Shown: piece after piece, positions 38,429 through 48,583 of the stretch
How positions within the stretch are numbered: the stretch's first letter is position 1
Layout: the number at the start of each line of letters is the position of its first letter
DNA from: Sphingobacteriia bacterium
GTDB taxonomy: Bacteria; Bacteroidota; Bacteroidia; Chitinophagales; Chitinophagaceae
Direction of reading: 5' to 3'
Assembly: GCA_015999745.1 (NCBI GenBank)
Contig: JAECQP010000002.1
Span: 1 to 64,000, forward strand
Length of the DNA stretch: 64,000 bases
Position numbers and translations under genes: made by a program
Notes under the pieces: generated by a model
Told to the model about the DNA's origin: nothing
Database searches by the model: none
Seen by the model: only the letters and a program-made list of their open reading frames with translations

Positions 38429-40180
38429 TTATGCAATGATACCTTTGGGAATGGCGGCAATCAGTTGTTGTGTATAAGCTTCTTTCGGATGATAATAGAC
38501 GGAGGAAGCTTCGCCGGATTCAATAATTTTCCCTTTCTGCATTACAAGAATCCGGTCGCTGATATATCGTACCACCGAAAGATCGTGCGAAATAAACACG
38601 GCGGTAAAACCAAAGTCGGCCTTCAGATCGTTGAGCAGGTTCAATACCTGCGCCTGTACACTTACATCCAGTGCAGAAACGCTTTCATCACAAATAATGA
38701 AAGAGGGATTTAATGCAAGGGCGCGGGCTATTACAATTCTTTGCCGCTGGCCTCCGCTGAATTCATGCGGATAACGATTGTAGTGTTCGGGCAGCAGTCC
38801 TACTTTTTCCAGCAGGTGCATCACTTTCTCCCTGGCTTCTTTTTTATCCCGAACCAGTTGATGCACGAGCAGGGGCTCTGCAATGGCTTCTCCAATTCGC
38901 ATTCTCGGGTTTAAAGAGGAATACGGATCCTGGAAAATGATCTGCATTTCCCTGCGCAGTCTTTTCAGGGTTAGGGCATCGGCCCTGGTGAGGTCGTAGC
39001 CTTTATATAAAACCTGGCCTTCCGTGGCAGGGATCAGTTGCAACAGTGTTCTGCCCAATGTGCTTTTACCACAGCCCGATTCTCCAACCAGCCCCAGTGT
39101 TTCACCCGGATAAATATCAAAGCTCACATCGTCCACTGCCCTCGTGCAGGCCAGTGTTTTTCCGAGGAATGATTTTTTGGTGGGGAAATGCACCTGGAGA
39201 TTGCGGACAGTAACCAGGGGTTCCTGCCCGTCATTCGGCTGGAATGGCCGGTTGGCAACGGTCTGTGGGTTCGCATTTGCCGCGGTCTGCCGGCCCGCAT
39301 TGGGCTCAACACTTGCCGTGCCGTTTCCATCAACCTGCATAAAATCACTCACAACAGGTAACCGTTCCCCCTTGGCATGCAATACCGGTCTGCACGCCAG
39401 CAAGGCCCTGGTATACGGATGCTGCGGATGTTTGAACAGTTCCTGAGTGGTATTTTCTTCTACCAGTTGCCCCCTGTATAACACCACCACCCGGTCGGCA
39501 ATTTCGGCCACCACTCCCAGGTCGTGGGTGATAAAAATCACGCCCATCTGTTGTTCTATCTGCAAAGACCGGATCAGTTGCAAAATGTTTTTCTGAACGG
39601 TTACATCCAGCGCTGTGGTGGGTTCGTCGCAGATCAGCAATTCCGGTTCGCAACTGATGGCCATGGCAATCATGACCCGCTGTTTCTGGCCCCCGCTGAT
39701 CTGGTGCGGATACCGATTAAATATGCCTGCCGGATCGGGTAGCTGTACTTTTTCAAAAAGCGCAATGGTTTTTGCCTTTGCGGCCGCCGGATCCAGTTTT
39801 AAATGGGTACGGATGGCTTCCATTACCTGGAACCCACAGGTTAATACCGGATTCAGGGATGTCATGGGTTCCTGGAAGATCATGGCAATCTTATTCCCCC
39901 TTAGCGCCTCCATGGTTTTCCCCGGAACTTTCAGCAGGTCTCCGGTCCAATTGCCCTGGGTAAACAGGATGGCCCCCTGCGTGTATTTTGCCGGAGGGCT
40001 TGCCAACAGGCCCAGTATGGAGAGGGAAGTAATGGATTTTCCGGAACCGGATTCCCCTACAATGGCTACAGTTTCGCCTTTATTTACCTGAATATGAATG
40101 TGCTGCAATGCGGGCCTTAACCCTTCGGGGCCCTGAAACGAAATACAGAGATCATTGATCTGTAAAAGGGTTGCTGACAT
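38429..40180 (-). CDS. Oligopeptide-type ABC transporter, fused double ATP-binding protein (DppD-DppF like)
   Basis: Two Walker A motifs (GESGSGKS, GESGCGKS), two LSGGQ-like signatures (ISGGQKQR, FSGGQRQR). Confidence 0.93.
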   Translation of the reverse strand: MSATLLQINDLCISFQGPEGLRPALQHIHIQVNKGETVAIVGESGSGKSITSLSILGLLASPPAKYTQGAILFTQGNWTGDLLKVPGKTMEALRGNKIAMIFQEPMTSLNPVLTCGFQVMEAIRTHLKLDPAAAKAKTIALFEKVQLPDPAGIFNRYPHQISGGQKQRVMIAMAISCEPELLICDEPTTALDVTVQKNILQLIRSLQIEQQMGVIFITHDLGVVAEIADRVVVLYRGQLVEENTTQELFKHPQHPYTRALLACRPVLHAKGERLPVVSDFMQVDGNGTASVEPNAGRQTAANANPQTVANRPFQPNDGQEPLVTVRNLQVHFPTKKSFLGKTLACTRAVDDVSFDIYPGETLGLVGESGCGKSTLGRTLLQLIPATEGQVLYKGYDLTRADALTLKRLRREMQIIFQDPYSSLNPRMRIGEAIAEPLLVHQLVRDKKEAREKVMHLLEKVGLLPEHYNRYPHEFSGGQRQRIVIARALALNPSFIICDESVSALDVSVQAQVLNLLNDLKADFGFTAVFISHDLSVVRYISDRILVMQKGKIIESGEASSVYYHPKEAYTQQLIAAIPKGIIA

Positions 40181-40310
40181 ATAGTCCACAAGTTAAGCGG
40201 ATTTAACAATCAGGTGGGTAATTTTTACACATTCATTCGCTTTATTGAGGTGGTTTCACCTAATTTTGCCAACACGTTGTTCAAACGTATTCTGTGGCTA
40301 AATACATCGT

Positions 40311-40991
40311 ATGATTCGACAGTCCTGGTGGAAAATATTGGCTTTCTGTTTATTGCTTTATACCTGTGTTTACGGGTTCTATGTTAAAGTGCCAAAGCTG
40401 GATGATCGGATGCAGGAATCCATCCGTAACTTTTTCTTTCATGTGCCCATGTGGTTTGGCATGATGATCCTCCTACTGGTGTCACTGATCTATGCCATCC
40501 GTTACCTCAAAAATCCTACTGTTAAAAACGATGCCTGCTCTTCTGCCTTTGCCGCTACCGGCGTTGTTTTTGGTATGCTGGGGCTGGTAACGGGCTCCAT
40601 CTGGGCCAATTACCAGTGGGGCAGCCCCTGGAGCGGCGACCCCAAACAGAACGGAGCTGCTATTGCCATGCTGATTTACCTGGCCTATTTTGTGCTGAGG
40701 GGCAGTATGAACGATGAAGAAAAGAAAGCACGCATTGGTGCTGTCTATAATATCTTCGCCTTTTTTATGCTCTTTCCAACCCTGTGGATCCTGCCCCGTT
40801 TAACGGAGTCGCTGCATCCCGGCGGGCAGGGCAGCGAGGGTAATCCGGGTGTGAATGGTAAAGACCTGGATATTCAGATGCGCGCGGTTTTTTATCCTGC
40901 TGTAATCGGCTGGACACTACTGGGTGTATGGATCAGCACACTGAAAATCAGGTACACATTATTGGCCGAACAAAAATTATCCAATGAATAA
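40311..40991 (+). CDS. Cytochrome c biogenesis protein CcsA/CcmC
   Basis: HVPMWFGMM, GSIWANYQWGSPWSGDPKQNGAAIAMLIYLAY tryptophan-rich motif. Confidence 0.9.
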   Translation: MIRQSWWKILAFCLLLYTCVYGFYVKVPKLDDRMQESIRNFFFHVPMWFGMMILLLVSLIYAIRYLKNPTVKNDACSSAFAATGVVFGMLGLVTGSIWANYQWGSPWSGDPKQNGAAIAMLIYLAYFVLRGSMNDEEKKARIGAVYNIFAFFMLFPTLWILPRLTESLHPGGQGSEGNPGVNGKDLDIQMRAVFYPAVIGWTLLGVWISTLKIRYTLLAEQKLSNE

Positions 40992-41202
40992 GTTCAAAAA
41001 GTATATGCTGCTTGCAGTCGCTTTTCTTGTTGCTGTATCAGCCCGGGCCCAGGAGGTTCCATCTGCCGACCTGATGCGGAGCAACGGAAAAATATTTGTA
41101 GTGGTGGCCGTAGTGGTGACCATACTGGTTGGCCTCTTCATTTATGTATTTGCCATCGACCGTAAGTTATCCCGTCTCGAAAAAGGAGAGACGTTTAAGT
41201 AG
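40984..41202 (+). CDS. CcmD family protein
   Basis: Short single-TM protein, overlaps CcmC stop; FIYVFAIDRKLSRLEK. Confidence 0.82.
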   Translation: MNKFKKYMLLAVAFLVAVSARAQEVPSADLMRSNGKIFVVVAVVVTILVGLFIYVFAIDRKLSRLEKGETFK

Positions 41203-41245
41203 TTTTCAAATTCACGATTGTAATAAACCTATAAATTGATTGCCA

Positions 41246-42667
41246 ATGTCAAATCAACATGAGTACAGCTTTTTTCAAAGTGTTGAAAAAAGTTTTGAAA
41301 AGGCGACTAAGTTTACCAAGTGGGAAAAGGGTCTGCTGGAACAAATCAAAGCGTGTAACAGTATCTACAGCATGCGTTTTCCTGTTAAGATGGACGACGG
41401 AAGAATTGAAGTAATTGAAGCATATCGTGTGCAGCACTCTCAGCACAAATCTCCTTGTAAGGGCGGTATTCGTTTCAGTGATGCAGTTAACCAGGACGAA
41501 GTGATGGCGCTTGCCTCTCTGATGACCTATAAATGTGCTATTGTAAACGTTCCGTTTGGTGGTGCAAAAGGCGGTATCAAAATCAATCCCCGTCAGCACA
41601 GCGTATACGAACTGGAAAAAATCACCCGTCGTTATACCAGCGAACTGGTGAAGAAAAATTTCATCGGACCTGGTATTGATGTTCCTGCTCCTGACTACGG
41701 AACCGGCGAACGCGAAATGGCCTGGATCGTAGATACCTATGCTTCTCTGAAGCCGGGTGATATTGATGCTGCAGGTTGTGTTACCGGTAAACCCATTACA
41801 CAGGGCGGTGTACGCGGAAGAAAAGAAGCAACCGGGCTGGGTGTATTCTTTGGTATCAGGGAAGTGTGCAACATGCCGGATGTGATGAAACGTTTGAGCC
41901 TTTCTACAGGTGTGGAAGGAAAAACAGTGATTGTGCAGGGGATGGGTAATGTGGGTTACCACTGCGCTAAATTCTTCCGTGAGCATGGTTCTAAAGTGAT
42001 AGCGATTGCAGAATATGAAGGCGCTATCTACAATGCCGGCGGATTGAACGAAGAAGAAGTATTCCAGCACAGAAAAGCAACCGGCTCTATCCTGAATTTC
42101 CCTGGTGCAACCAACCTGGCTAATAGCAGTGACGCCCTGGAAACAGCATGTGATATCCTGATCCCTGCTGCATTGGAGAATGTAATCAATGGAAGCAATG
42201 CCGACAGAGTAAAGGCCAGGATCATTGGTGAAGCTGCCAACGGTCCTTTAACGCCTGATGCGGATGATATATTTGCGAAGAAAGGCATCCTGGTTGTACC
42301 GGATATGTACCTGAACGCAGGTGGTGTAACCGTTTCTTATTTTGAGTGGTTGAAAAACCTGAGCCACGTTCGTTACGGACGTATGGAAAAACGTTTCACT
42401 GAAAACATGAACGGAAATATCCTGGAGCAGATCGAATCCCTCACCGGTAAGAAAGTATCTGATGCCGAAAGAAAAGTAATTCAGCATGGCCCTGAAGAAG
42501 TAGACCTGGTGCACAGCGGCCTGGAAGAAACCATGATTTCTGCTACCCGCGAGATTATGGATATCTGGCATAAGAATCCGGAGATTCCTGATATGCGTAC
42601 TGCTGCGTATGTTTGCGCTATCGACAAAGTAGGTACCTCTTACGCTGAACTCGGAATCTTCCCTTAA
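41246..42667 (+). CDS. Glu/Leu/Phe/Val dehydrogenase
   Basis: GGIRFSDAVNQDEVMALASLMTYKCAIVNVPFGGAKGGI; GMGNVGYHCA. Confidence 0.95.
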   Translation: MSNQHEYSFFQSVEKSFEKATKFTKWEKGLLEQIKACNSIYSMRFPVKMDDGRIEVIEAYRVQHSQHKSPCKGGIRFSDAVNQDEVMALASLMTYKCAIVNVPFGGAKGGIKINPRQHSVYELEKITRRYTSELVKKNFIGPGIDVPAPDYGTGEREMAWIVDTYASLKPGDIDAAGCVTGKPITQGGVRGRKEATGLGVFFGIREVCNMPDVMKRLSLSTGVEGKTVIVQGMGNVGYHCAKFFREHGSKVIAIAEYEGAIYNAGGLNEEEVFQHRKATGSILNFPGATNLANSSDALETACDILIPAALENVINGSNADRVKARIIGEAANGPLTPDADDIFAKKGILVVPDMYLNAGGVTVSYFEWLKNLSHVRYGRMEKRFTENMNGNILEQIESLTGKKVSDAERKVIQHGPEEVDLVHSGLEETMISATREIMDIWHKNPEIPDMRTAAYVCAIDKVGTSYAELGIFP

Positions 42668-42705
42668 TCGTTTGGAATTCCGGTTTACCGGATCAGTTTA
42701 TATCG

Positions 42706-42738
42706 TCCGGGAGCATGTATATGCTTCCGGATTTTTTT
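42706..42738 (+). terminator. Intrinsic terminator of glutamate dehydrogenase gene
   Basis: TCCGGGAGCAT-GTAT-ATGCTTCCGGA (one G.U) followed by T7. Confidence 0.88.
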
Positions 42739-43168
42739 ATGGGTAGGCCGGAATCTCCGGTTCATTGGAAAGCTGCCCGTTGCTAACGCCAAAGCAATGC
42801 GTATAGTTGCCGTTGGTGATGACCATATAACTGGTTTGTACTACGGAGTAATAAGGCAGTAGCTGTTTAATTACCGCTTCGGTAAGCGGAACATTTTGCT
42901 CCTTGCATTCTATAATCATCCAGGGCTTGTCGTTTTGGTATACCAAAATGTCAAAACGCTTTTTCATTTCACCTGCCAGTATTTCTTTTTCCACTGCAAT
43001 CAGGGCGGGCGGGTATTGTTTTACCCGGATCAGGTAGTTGAGGAAATTCTGCCGTACCCATTCTTCGGGCGTTAGTTTCACCCATTGTTTCCGCACTTCA
43101 TCAAAGATCATTTCCCTGCCTGCTTCGCCTTTTATTTTGGGTTGATATGCAGGGTACTGAATGGTCAT
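42737..43168 (-). CDS. Standalone HsdR N-terminal-like (PD-(D/E)xK) protein
   Basis: RFDILVYQNDKPWMIIECKEQNVPLTE; no HsdM/HsdS or helicase nearby. Confidence 0.82.
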   Translation of the reverse strand: MTIQYPAYQPKIKGEAGREMIFDEVRKQWVKLTPEEWVRQNFLNYLIRVKQYPPALIAVEKEILAGEMKKRFDILVYQNDKPWMIIECKEQNVPLTEAVIKQLLPYYSVVQTSYMVITNGNYTHCFGVSNGQLSNEPEIPAYP

Positions 43169-43298
43169 GCTGGTTGGTATTCGGGATGAGTTGACATTTG
43201 TTTCCGGGTCATCCGGGCCGTAAAAATAAGGAATGCCGGGGTCTGCAGAACGGATTGCCGGTCATCACATCATTTTTTTGTATATTTACAGATTAACC

Positions 43299-43370
43299 AA
43301 CGGACAACGACCCCGCATGGAACGTCCGGAATGACCCCGTTTGATCCGCTCTTTCAGCAGGTTGTCTGTT
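43299..43370 (+). promoter_or_regulatory. Structured 5' leader of AMP nucleosidase gene (candidate)
   Basis: AACGGACAAC (43299-43308) pairs with GTTGTCTGTT (43361-43370) with one G.U; competing CGGAC/GTCCG pairing. Confidence 0.4.
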
Positions 43371-43386
43371 TTCAAAGTGAAGCATT

Positions 43387-44157
43387 ATGAAAACGAGAGA
43401 AGATATTGTAAACAACTGGTTACCCAGGTACACAGGCGAAAAATTAGAGAATTTCGGCAAATACATTTTACTGACCAACTTCAGTAACTATGTAACCATG
43501 TTCGCCAAGTGGAATAAAGTAAAAGTGGTAGGACAAGACAGGTCCATGCAATGCGCCACCGCCGATGGAATTACCATTATTAATTTCGGAATGGGCAGCC
43601 CAGGCGCTGCTACCATTATGGACCTGCTCACCGCTATTGAACCCGAAGCTGTTTTGTTTCTCGGAAAATGCGGCGGCCTCAAGAAAAGAAATAAACTGGG
43701 CGACCTGATCCTGCCGATTGGAGCCATTAGGGGAGAAGGTACTTCCAATGACTATTTTCCTCCGGAAGTGCCCGCTATGCCTGCATTTGCGCTACAAAAA
43801 GCCATCTCCACCACTATCCGCGATTACAAGGTAGACTACTGGACCGGTACCGTATACACCACCAACAGAAGGGTTTGGGAACACGATGATGCTTTCAAGG
43901 AATACCTTACCAAAGTGAGGGCCTATGCCATTGATATGGAAACGGCCACCATTTTCACGGTGGGCTTTTACAATAAGATTCCTACCGGCGCCTTACTGCT
44001 GGTGAGCGATCAGCCCATGATTCCGGAAGGGGTTAAAACTGAGGCCAGCGATAAACAAATTACCGCACAGTTTGTAGAAAGGCACCTGAAAATTGGGGTA
44101 GACTCTTTGAAGCAACTGATCAGCAACGGCCTTACCGTGCGCCACCTGCGGTTCTGA
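43387..44157 (+). CDS. amn: AMP nucleosidase
   Basis: Phosphorylase superfamily; INFGMGSPGAATIMDLL, FLGKCGGLKKRNKLGDLILPIGAIRGEGTSNDY, IDMETATIF. Confidence 0.9.
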   Translation: MKTREDIVNNWLPRYTGEKLENFGKYILLTNFSNYVTMFAKWNKVKVVGQDRSMQCATADGITIINFGMGSPGAATIMDLLTAIEPEAVLFLGKCGGLKKRNKLGDLILPIGAIRGEGTSNDYFPPEVPAMPAFALQKAISTTIRDYKVDYWTGTVYTTNRRVWEHDDAFKEYLTKVRAYAIDMETATIFTVGFYNKIPTGALLLVSDQPMIPEGVKTEASDKQITAQFVERHLKIGVDSLKQLISNGLTVRHLRF

Positions 44158-44162
44158 TTTTA

Positions 44163-44822
44163 CTAATCCTTCCAGAGAAAGGGAAAGAGAATATAGGCCA
44201 GGACAATGATCATCAGATCGAGCCCGCCCAGCATGCCTGCCATATTCCACCAGCCGTCCTGTATAACAGAAGAGAAAGCAGCGGAACTGATTTTCATGAG
44301 CAGTAATAACTGGGGGACAATAATGGGAAATCCCATGATGGCCATCAGGGCTGCCTGTTGCTGCGCTTTTGCGGCTATGGCCGCCAGGAAGGTAAAGACC
44401 AGGCTTAGGCTGATTCCTCCCAGCATACTGATGCATACAAACTCCATCATTTTAGTGATGGGGTTGCCCAGTAATAAGGTGAATACAGCCAAACTAAGCA
44501 GGTTCATCAGCAGCATCAGAATGGCGTTGAAGATGAGCTTAGACAGAATGAAATCGGTAGGGCCTGCAATGGAATAAAAGTACAGCATCCTGCCCCTGCT
44601 ATCCTGCAGAAAGCTTTTGGCAACAGCATTGATACATACAAAGAGTTGCAATACCCAGAATAAACCGTTCCACACCTTGTCTTCTGGCTGACCCATCGAC
44701 AGGTATACCACAAAAGTGGTAGAAGCAATATAGAGCAATACACCATAAAACGTATGCTGCTGGCGGGTTTCCAGTAACAGGTCTTTCCGGATCAGGGTCA
44801 GTATGGCTGTTTTATTGTTCAT
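44163..44822 (-). CDS. ccmB: Heme exporter protein CcmB
   Basis: [40 protein letters not shown]; multi-TM; start overlaps tdk 3' end. Confidence 0.87.
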   Translation of the reverse strand: MNNKTAILTLIRKDLLLETRQQHTFYGVLLYIASTTFVVYLSMGQPEDKVWNGLFWVLQLFVCINAVAKSFLQDSRGRMLYFYSIAGPTDFILSKLIFNAILMLLMNLLSLAVFTLLLGNPITKMMEFVCISMLGGISLSLVFTFLAAIAAKAQQQAALMAIMGFPIIVPQLLLLMKISSAAFSSVIQDGWWNMAGMLGGLDLMIIVLAYILFPFLWKD

Positions 44823-45378
44823 TGGCGCAGTTTCTGCAACGGGGTTCGTAGGTTTCTTTTTCGCCCAGCAACACCTGTCCCTTTGCGGCTGTTTTGCGAT
44901 AGGAGATATTGGCAATACTGCCGCATTTTACACAGATTGCATGTAATTTGGTAATATAGTCGGCAGTGGCCAGCAGGTTGGGCATCTGGCCAAAAGGCTT
45001 ACCCTGGTAATCCATATCCAGCCCGGCTACGATCACCCGCACCCCTCTCAGGGCGAGGCTTTCGCAAACATTCACCACTTCCTCGTCAAAAAACTGGGCC
45101 TCGTCTATCCCCACTACATCCACGTCCTGAGACATCAGCAAAATGGTCTGGGAATTATCGATGGGGGTGGAAGCAATGGCATTGGAGTCGTGGCTCACCA
45201 CTTTGGTTTCGTCGTAACGCACGTCTATGGCAGGTTTGAAGATTTCCACCCTCAGGTTGGCAATCTTAGCCCTTTTTAGCCTGCGGATCAGTTCCTCCGT
45301 TTTTCCACTGAACATACTTCCACAGATTACTTCAATCCATCCCCTTCTCTCTCCCCGCAAGTTTGGCTCTATAAACAT
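44812..45378 (-). CDS. tdk: Thymidine kinase
   Basis: [29 protein letters not shown]; zinc-binding Cys pairs. Confidence 0.96.
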   Translation of the reverse strand: MFIEPNLRGERRGWIEVICGSMFSGKTEELIRRLKRAKIANLRVEIFKPAIDVRYDETKVVSHDSNAIASTPIDNSQTILLMSQDVDVVGIDEAQFFDEEVVNVCESLALRGVRVIVAGLDMDYQGKPFGQMPNLLATADYITKLHAICVKCGSIANISYRKTAAKGQVLLGEKETYEPRCRNCANEQ

Positions 45379-45461
45379 CCTGCAAAATAAATTATAAGTT
45401 TTAGCGTTAGTTACTTAACTAAGAACGCTCATTTGGTAACCCCCCAAAAGTATCATATCCT

Positions 45462-46112
45462 ATGGAAAGAGTGGGCACTTTAATTAATAAATTGAAAGAT
45501 CAGTTTGAACAACAGGCTGATCCGGAAAAACTGGCGCAAACCGCCCAGTTGCTCTTAGCCGAACTTCAATGCAAAAGAACTGCAGAACAGGTTACGGGCG
45601 GGGTATCAGTTCAGATGCCTTCAGTAGTGGTCAGCAGCCCCTCCCCGGAAGAAATGCCCGTGTTCGTAAATGCCGGTAAACCGGCCTCCAAAAAAGAAGA
45701 GATTTCCGGCTGGTTGTTTGATACACCGGTTGAAATACCCACACTGGTTCACCAGGATTACAATGTTCCCGAAACACCGGTTCCCCTCAATGAGGTCATT
45801 GGCACAAAGAAAACCGAACTCAATGACCACCTGAAAGAAGAAAGGGTGGAAGTGGCTGCCAAGCTGGAAGAAACGCCTATCCGTGATCTCCGGAAAGCCA
45901 TTAGTGTAAACGATCGCTACCTCTTTACCCATATGCTGTTCAGGGGTGATGAGAACATGTATGAGCGCAGCGTTAAAACCATTAACAGTTTCAGTATTTA
46001 TCCCGAAGCGCAGTATTGGATTCAGCGCGAATTAAAAGTAAAACTGGGATGGACTGAAAACCATGAGGCGGTAAAACTGTTCGATCACCTGGTTAAGCGA
46101 AGATTTTCCTGA
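45462..46112 (+). CDS. Conserved hypothetical protein
   Basis: 216 aa, low-complexity middle and structured C-terminus (DLRKAISVNDRYLFTHMLFRGDENMYERSVKTIN). Confidence 0.72.
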   Translation: MERVGTLINKLKDQFEQQADPEKLAQTAQLLLAELQCKRTAEQVTGGVSVQMPSVVVSSPSPEEMPVFVNAGKPASKKEEISGWLFDTPVEIPTLVHQDYNVPETPVPLNEVIGTKKTELNDHLKEERVEVAAKLEETPIRDLRKAISVNDRYLFTHMLFRGDENMYERSVKTINSFSIYPEAQYWIQRELKVKLGWTENHEAVKLFDHLVKRRFS

Positions 46113-47350
46113 ATATAGTGCAGCACTTTCTCAGTTGCACCGGCATGGTCCCGTACATAGTTCCTGGCGGCAGTGCCTGCAACCGATCTCTTCTCTTTAT
46201 GGGCTAACAGCTCATTGATGATCTCTTCCAGTTCCACCACATCCAATGCAGTGAAAGCAGCTCCTGCTTCAATCAATTCAATGGCTTCGAGGTATTTTTC
46301 GTAAACAGGGCCAAATACAACCGGTACCCCGTAAACAGCGGCTTCCAGCGTATTGTGTATGCCGTCGTCTGTAAACCCGCCACCAATAAAGGCAATCTGT
46401 GCATAATGGTACAGGCTGCTGAGCATACCCATATTATTGATGATCAGGGTGCGAACCTGTTCAGGTGCATTGTTCTGTTCAAAGGCAGCCAGGTACTCGG
46501 TATAGAGCATAGCATCGGGGTAATATTTACTGCATTCGTTCAGCCGCTCCTGCTGAATATCATGCGGCGCAACAATCATGCGCAGCTCCTTGTGCTGTAC
46601 AGCCAGGTGATGCAGGGCTTTGTCGTCCTCGCTCCAGGTACTGCCGGCTACAATGGTGGTATGCGTAGCGCAGAAATGTGTAATGGCCGGGTTCTCCCGG
46701 AACTGGTGTGCAATATCAATCACCCGGTCGAAACGGGTATCACCCGAAACCGTGGTCCGGTTGCCGTAGCCGATGGAATCCAGCAGTTTTTTGGAATGTT
46801 CGTCCTGTACAAAGAATTGGGTGAAATTGGGGAGCATGTTCCTGTAAAAGCCGCCATAGCTGCGGAAAAACAACTGATCGGGACGGAATATGCCGGATAC
46901 CAGCAGGGTAGGGACCTGCCGTTCTTTTAAGGTAGACAGATAATAAAACCAGAACTCGTATTTAATGAAGATGGCCAGTTGGGGTTTTACCAGCAGCAGG
47001 AACTGGCGGGCATTGCTGTGGCTATCCATTGGCAGGTAAGTTACATAATCGGCAATGGGGTGGTCCTTTCTGACCAGGTATCCCGAAGGAGAAAAAAAAC
47101 TGACCAGCAAACGATATGCGGGGTATTGCTTTTTCAGGGCCGTGGCAACCGGTAAACCCTGTTCAAACTCTCCCAGCGAGGAACAATGCATCCAGATGAC
47201 CGGCGCTTTGGAAGCTGCTGCAAATTTGCTCAAACCGGCAAACACATCCTGCCTGCCCCTGGTCCATTCTTTTGCTTTTGGATTGAAGGGGGCAATCAAC
47301 CTGGCACCAATCGGATAAAGTGCAATAAACAGTCTGTAAAACAGCTTCAT
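46085..47350 (-). CDS. waaA: 3-deoxy-D-manno-octulosonic acid (Kdo) transferase
   Basis: WMHCSSLGEFEQGLPVATALKKQYP; FIKYEFWFYYLSTLKERQVP; GGGFTDDGIHNTLEAAVYGVPVVFGP. Confidence 0.93.
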   Translation of the reverse strand: MKLFYRLFIALYPIGARLIAPFNPKAKEWTRGRQDVFAGLSKFAAASKAPVIWMHCSSLGEFEQGLPVATALKKQYPAYRLLVSFFSPSGYLVRKDHPIADYVTYLPMDSHSNARQFLLLVKPQLAIFIKYEFWFYYLSTLKERQVPTLLVSGIFRPDQLFFRSYGGFYRNMLPNFTQFFVQDEHSKKLLDSIGYGNRTTVSGDTRFDRVIDIAHQFRENPAITHFCATHTTIVAGSTWSEDDKALHHLAVQHKELRMIVAPHDIQQERLNECSKYYPDAMLYTEYLAAFEQNNAPEQVRTLIINNMGMLSSLYHYAQIAFIGGGFTDDGIHNTLEAAVYGVPVVFGPVYEKYLEAIELIEAGAAFTALDVVELEEIINELLAHKEKRSVAGTAARNYVRDHAGATEKVLHYIQENLRLTR

Positions 47351-47450
47351 CGCTTGCAAAGGTAAGGCTGTTAGGGCCAGGATTGGGCGAATGTCCGAAT
47401 TCTTTCTTGACCTTTTTTATGCTAATTTTGCACCATATAAAAATTCTCTT

Positions 47451-48581
47451 ATGCGGCCTATTCAGATGGTAGACACCAAAACCCAGTATTTGCACATTAA
47501 AGATGAAGTAGACCAGGCCATTCACGAAGTTTTAGACTCAGCAGCATATATCAACGGAAAACCGGTTCAGGACTTTACCGCTGCCCTCAGCAGCTACCTG
47601 AATGTGAAGCATACCATTCCCTGTGCCAACGGAACAGATGCACTGCAGATTGCCATGATGGCAGTGGGATTGCAACCCGGAGATGAGGTCATAACGCCTT
47701 CTTTTACCTATATCGCCACCACCGAAGTAGTGGCCTTGCTGAAGCTTACACCAGTGTTTGTGGAGGTGGATCCAAAAACCTTCTGCATCGATCCGGAATC
47801 GGTGCGCAAAGCCATTACCCCAAAAACCAAAGCGATTGTTCCCGTGCATCTCTACGGGCAGGCTGCGCCGATGGAAGCCATCCTGCAGATAGCCAAAGAA
47901 TTCAACCTCTGTGTAATCGAAGACAATGCACAGGCCATTGGCTGCGACTATACTTTCTCAGATGGCGCTAAAAAGAAAACAGGTACCATCGGAGATATCG
48001 GCGCTACTTCTTTTTATCCTTCCAAAAACCTGGGCGCATACGGAGACGGGGGAGCCATCTTTACCAACAATGATGCGCTGGCGCAAAAAATGAAAATGAT
48101 TGCCAATCATGGCCAGCAAAAAAGATATTATCACGAAGTAGTGGGATGTAATTCCAGGCTCGACTCCATACAGGCAGCTGTGTTGAATATTAAGCTTAAA
48201 CACCTGGATGAATACAATGAAGCACGCAGGGCGGTTGCAGCGCATTACGACCGGGCATTTGCCAATCATCCAAAGATCACCACACCTTTTGTGGCGCCAT
48301 ACAGTACGCATGTGTACCACCAGTACACTCTGCAACTGAATGGGGCAAGCAGGGATGGATTGAACGAATACCTGGCAACTAAAAAAATTCCTTCCATGAT
48401 CTATTATCCTGTACCCGGGCATCGGCAGGACATGTTTGCTTCATTTGATTTGCCCAAACTGGATATGCCGGTAACAGACCAGCTGACCGCTGCTGTTATT
48501 TCATTGCCGGTTCATACCGAAATGGATGAAGAACAACTGAATTATATCAGCACCGAAGTTTTAAATTACGTAAATCAATAA
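47451..48581 (+). CDS. DegT/DnrJ/EryC1/StrS family aminotransferase
   Basis: PCANGTDALQIAMMA; EDNAQAIGCDY; ATSFYPSKNLGAYGDGGAIFTN. Confidence 0.94.
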   Translation: MRPIQMVDTKTQYLHIKDEVDQAIHEVLDSAAYINGKPVQDFTAALSSYLNVKHTIPCANGTDALQIAMMAVGLQPGDEVITPSFTYIATTEVVALLKLTPVFVEVDPKTFCIDPESVRKAITPKTKAIVPVHLYGQAAPMEAILQIAKEFNLCVIEDNAQAIGCDYTFSDGAKKKTGTIGDIGATSFYPSKNLGAYGDGGAIFTNNDALAQKMKMIANHGQQKRYYHEVVGCNSRLDSIQAAVLNIKLKHLDEYNEARRAVAAHYDRAFANHPKITTPFVAPYSTHVYHQYTLQLNGASRDGLNEYLATKKIPSMIYYPVPGHRQDMFASFDLPKLDMPVTDQLTAAVISLPVHTEMDEEQLNYISTEVLNYVNQ

Positions 48582-48583
48582 TT

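Noticed and set aside
41249-42070. 273-aa minus-strand ORF opposite glutamate dehydrogenase gene
   Set aside because: Composition typical of antisense translation; no recognisable motif
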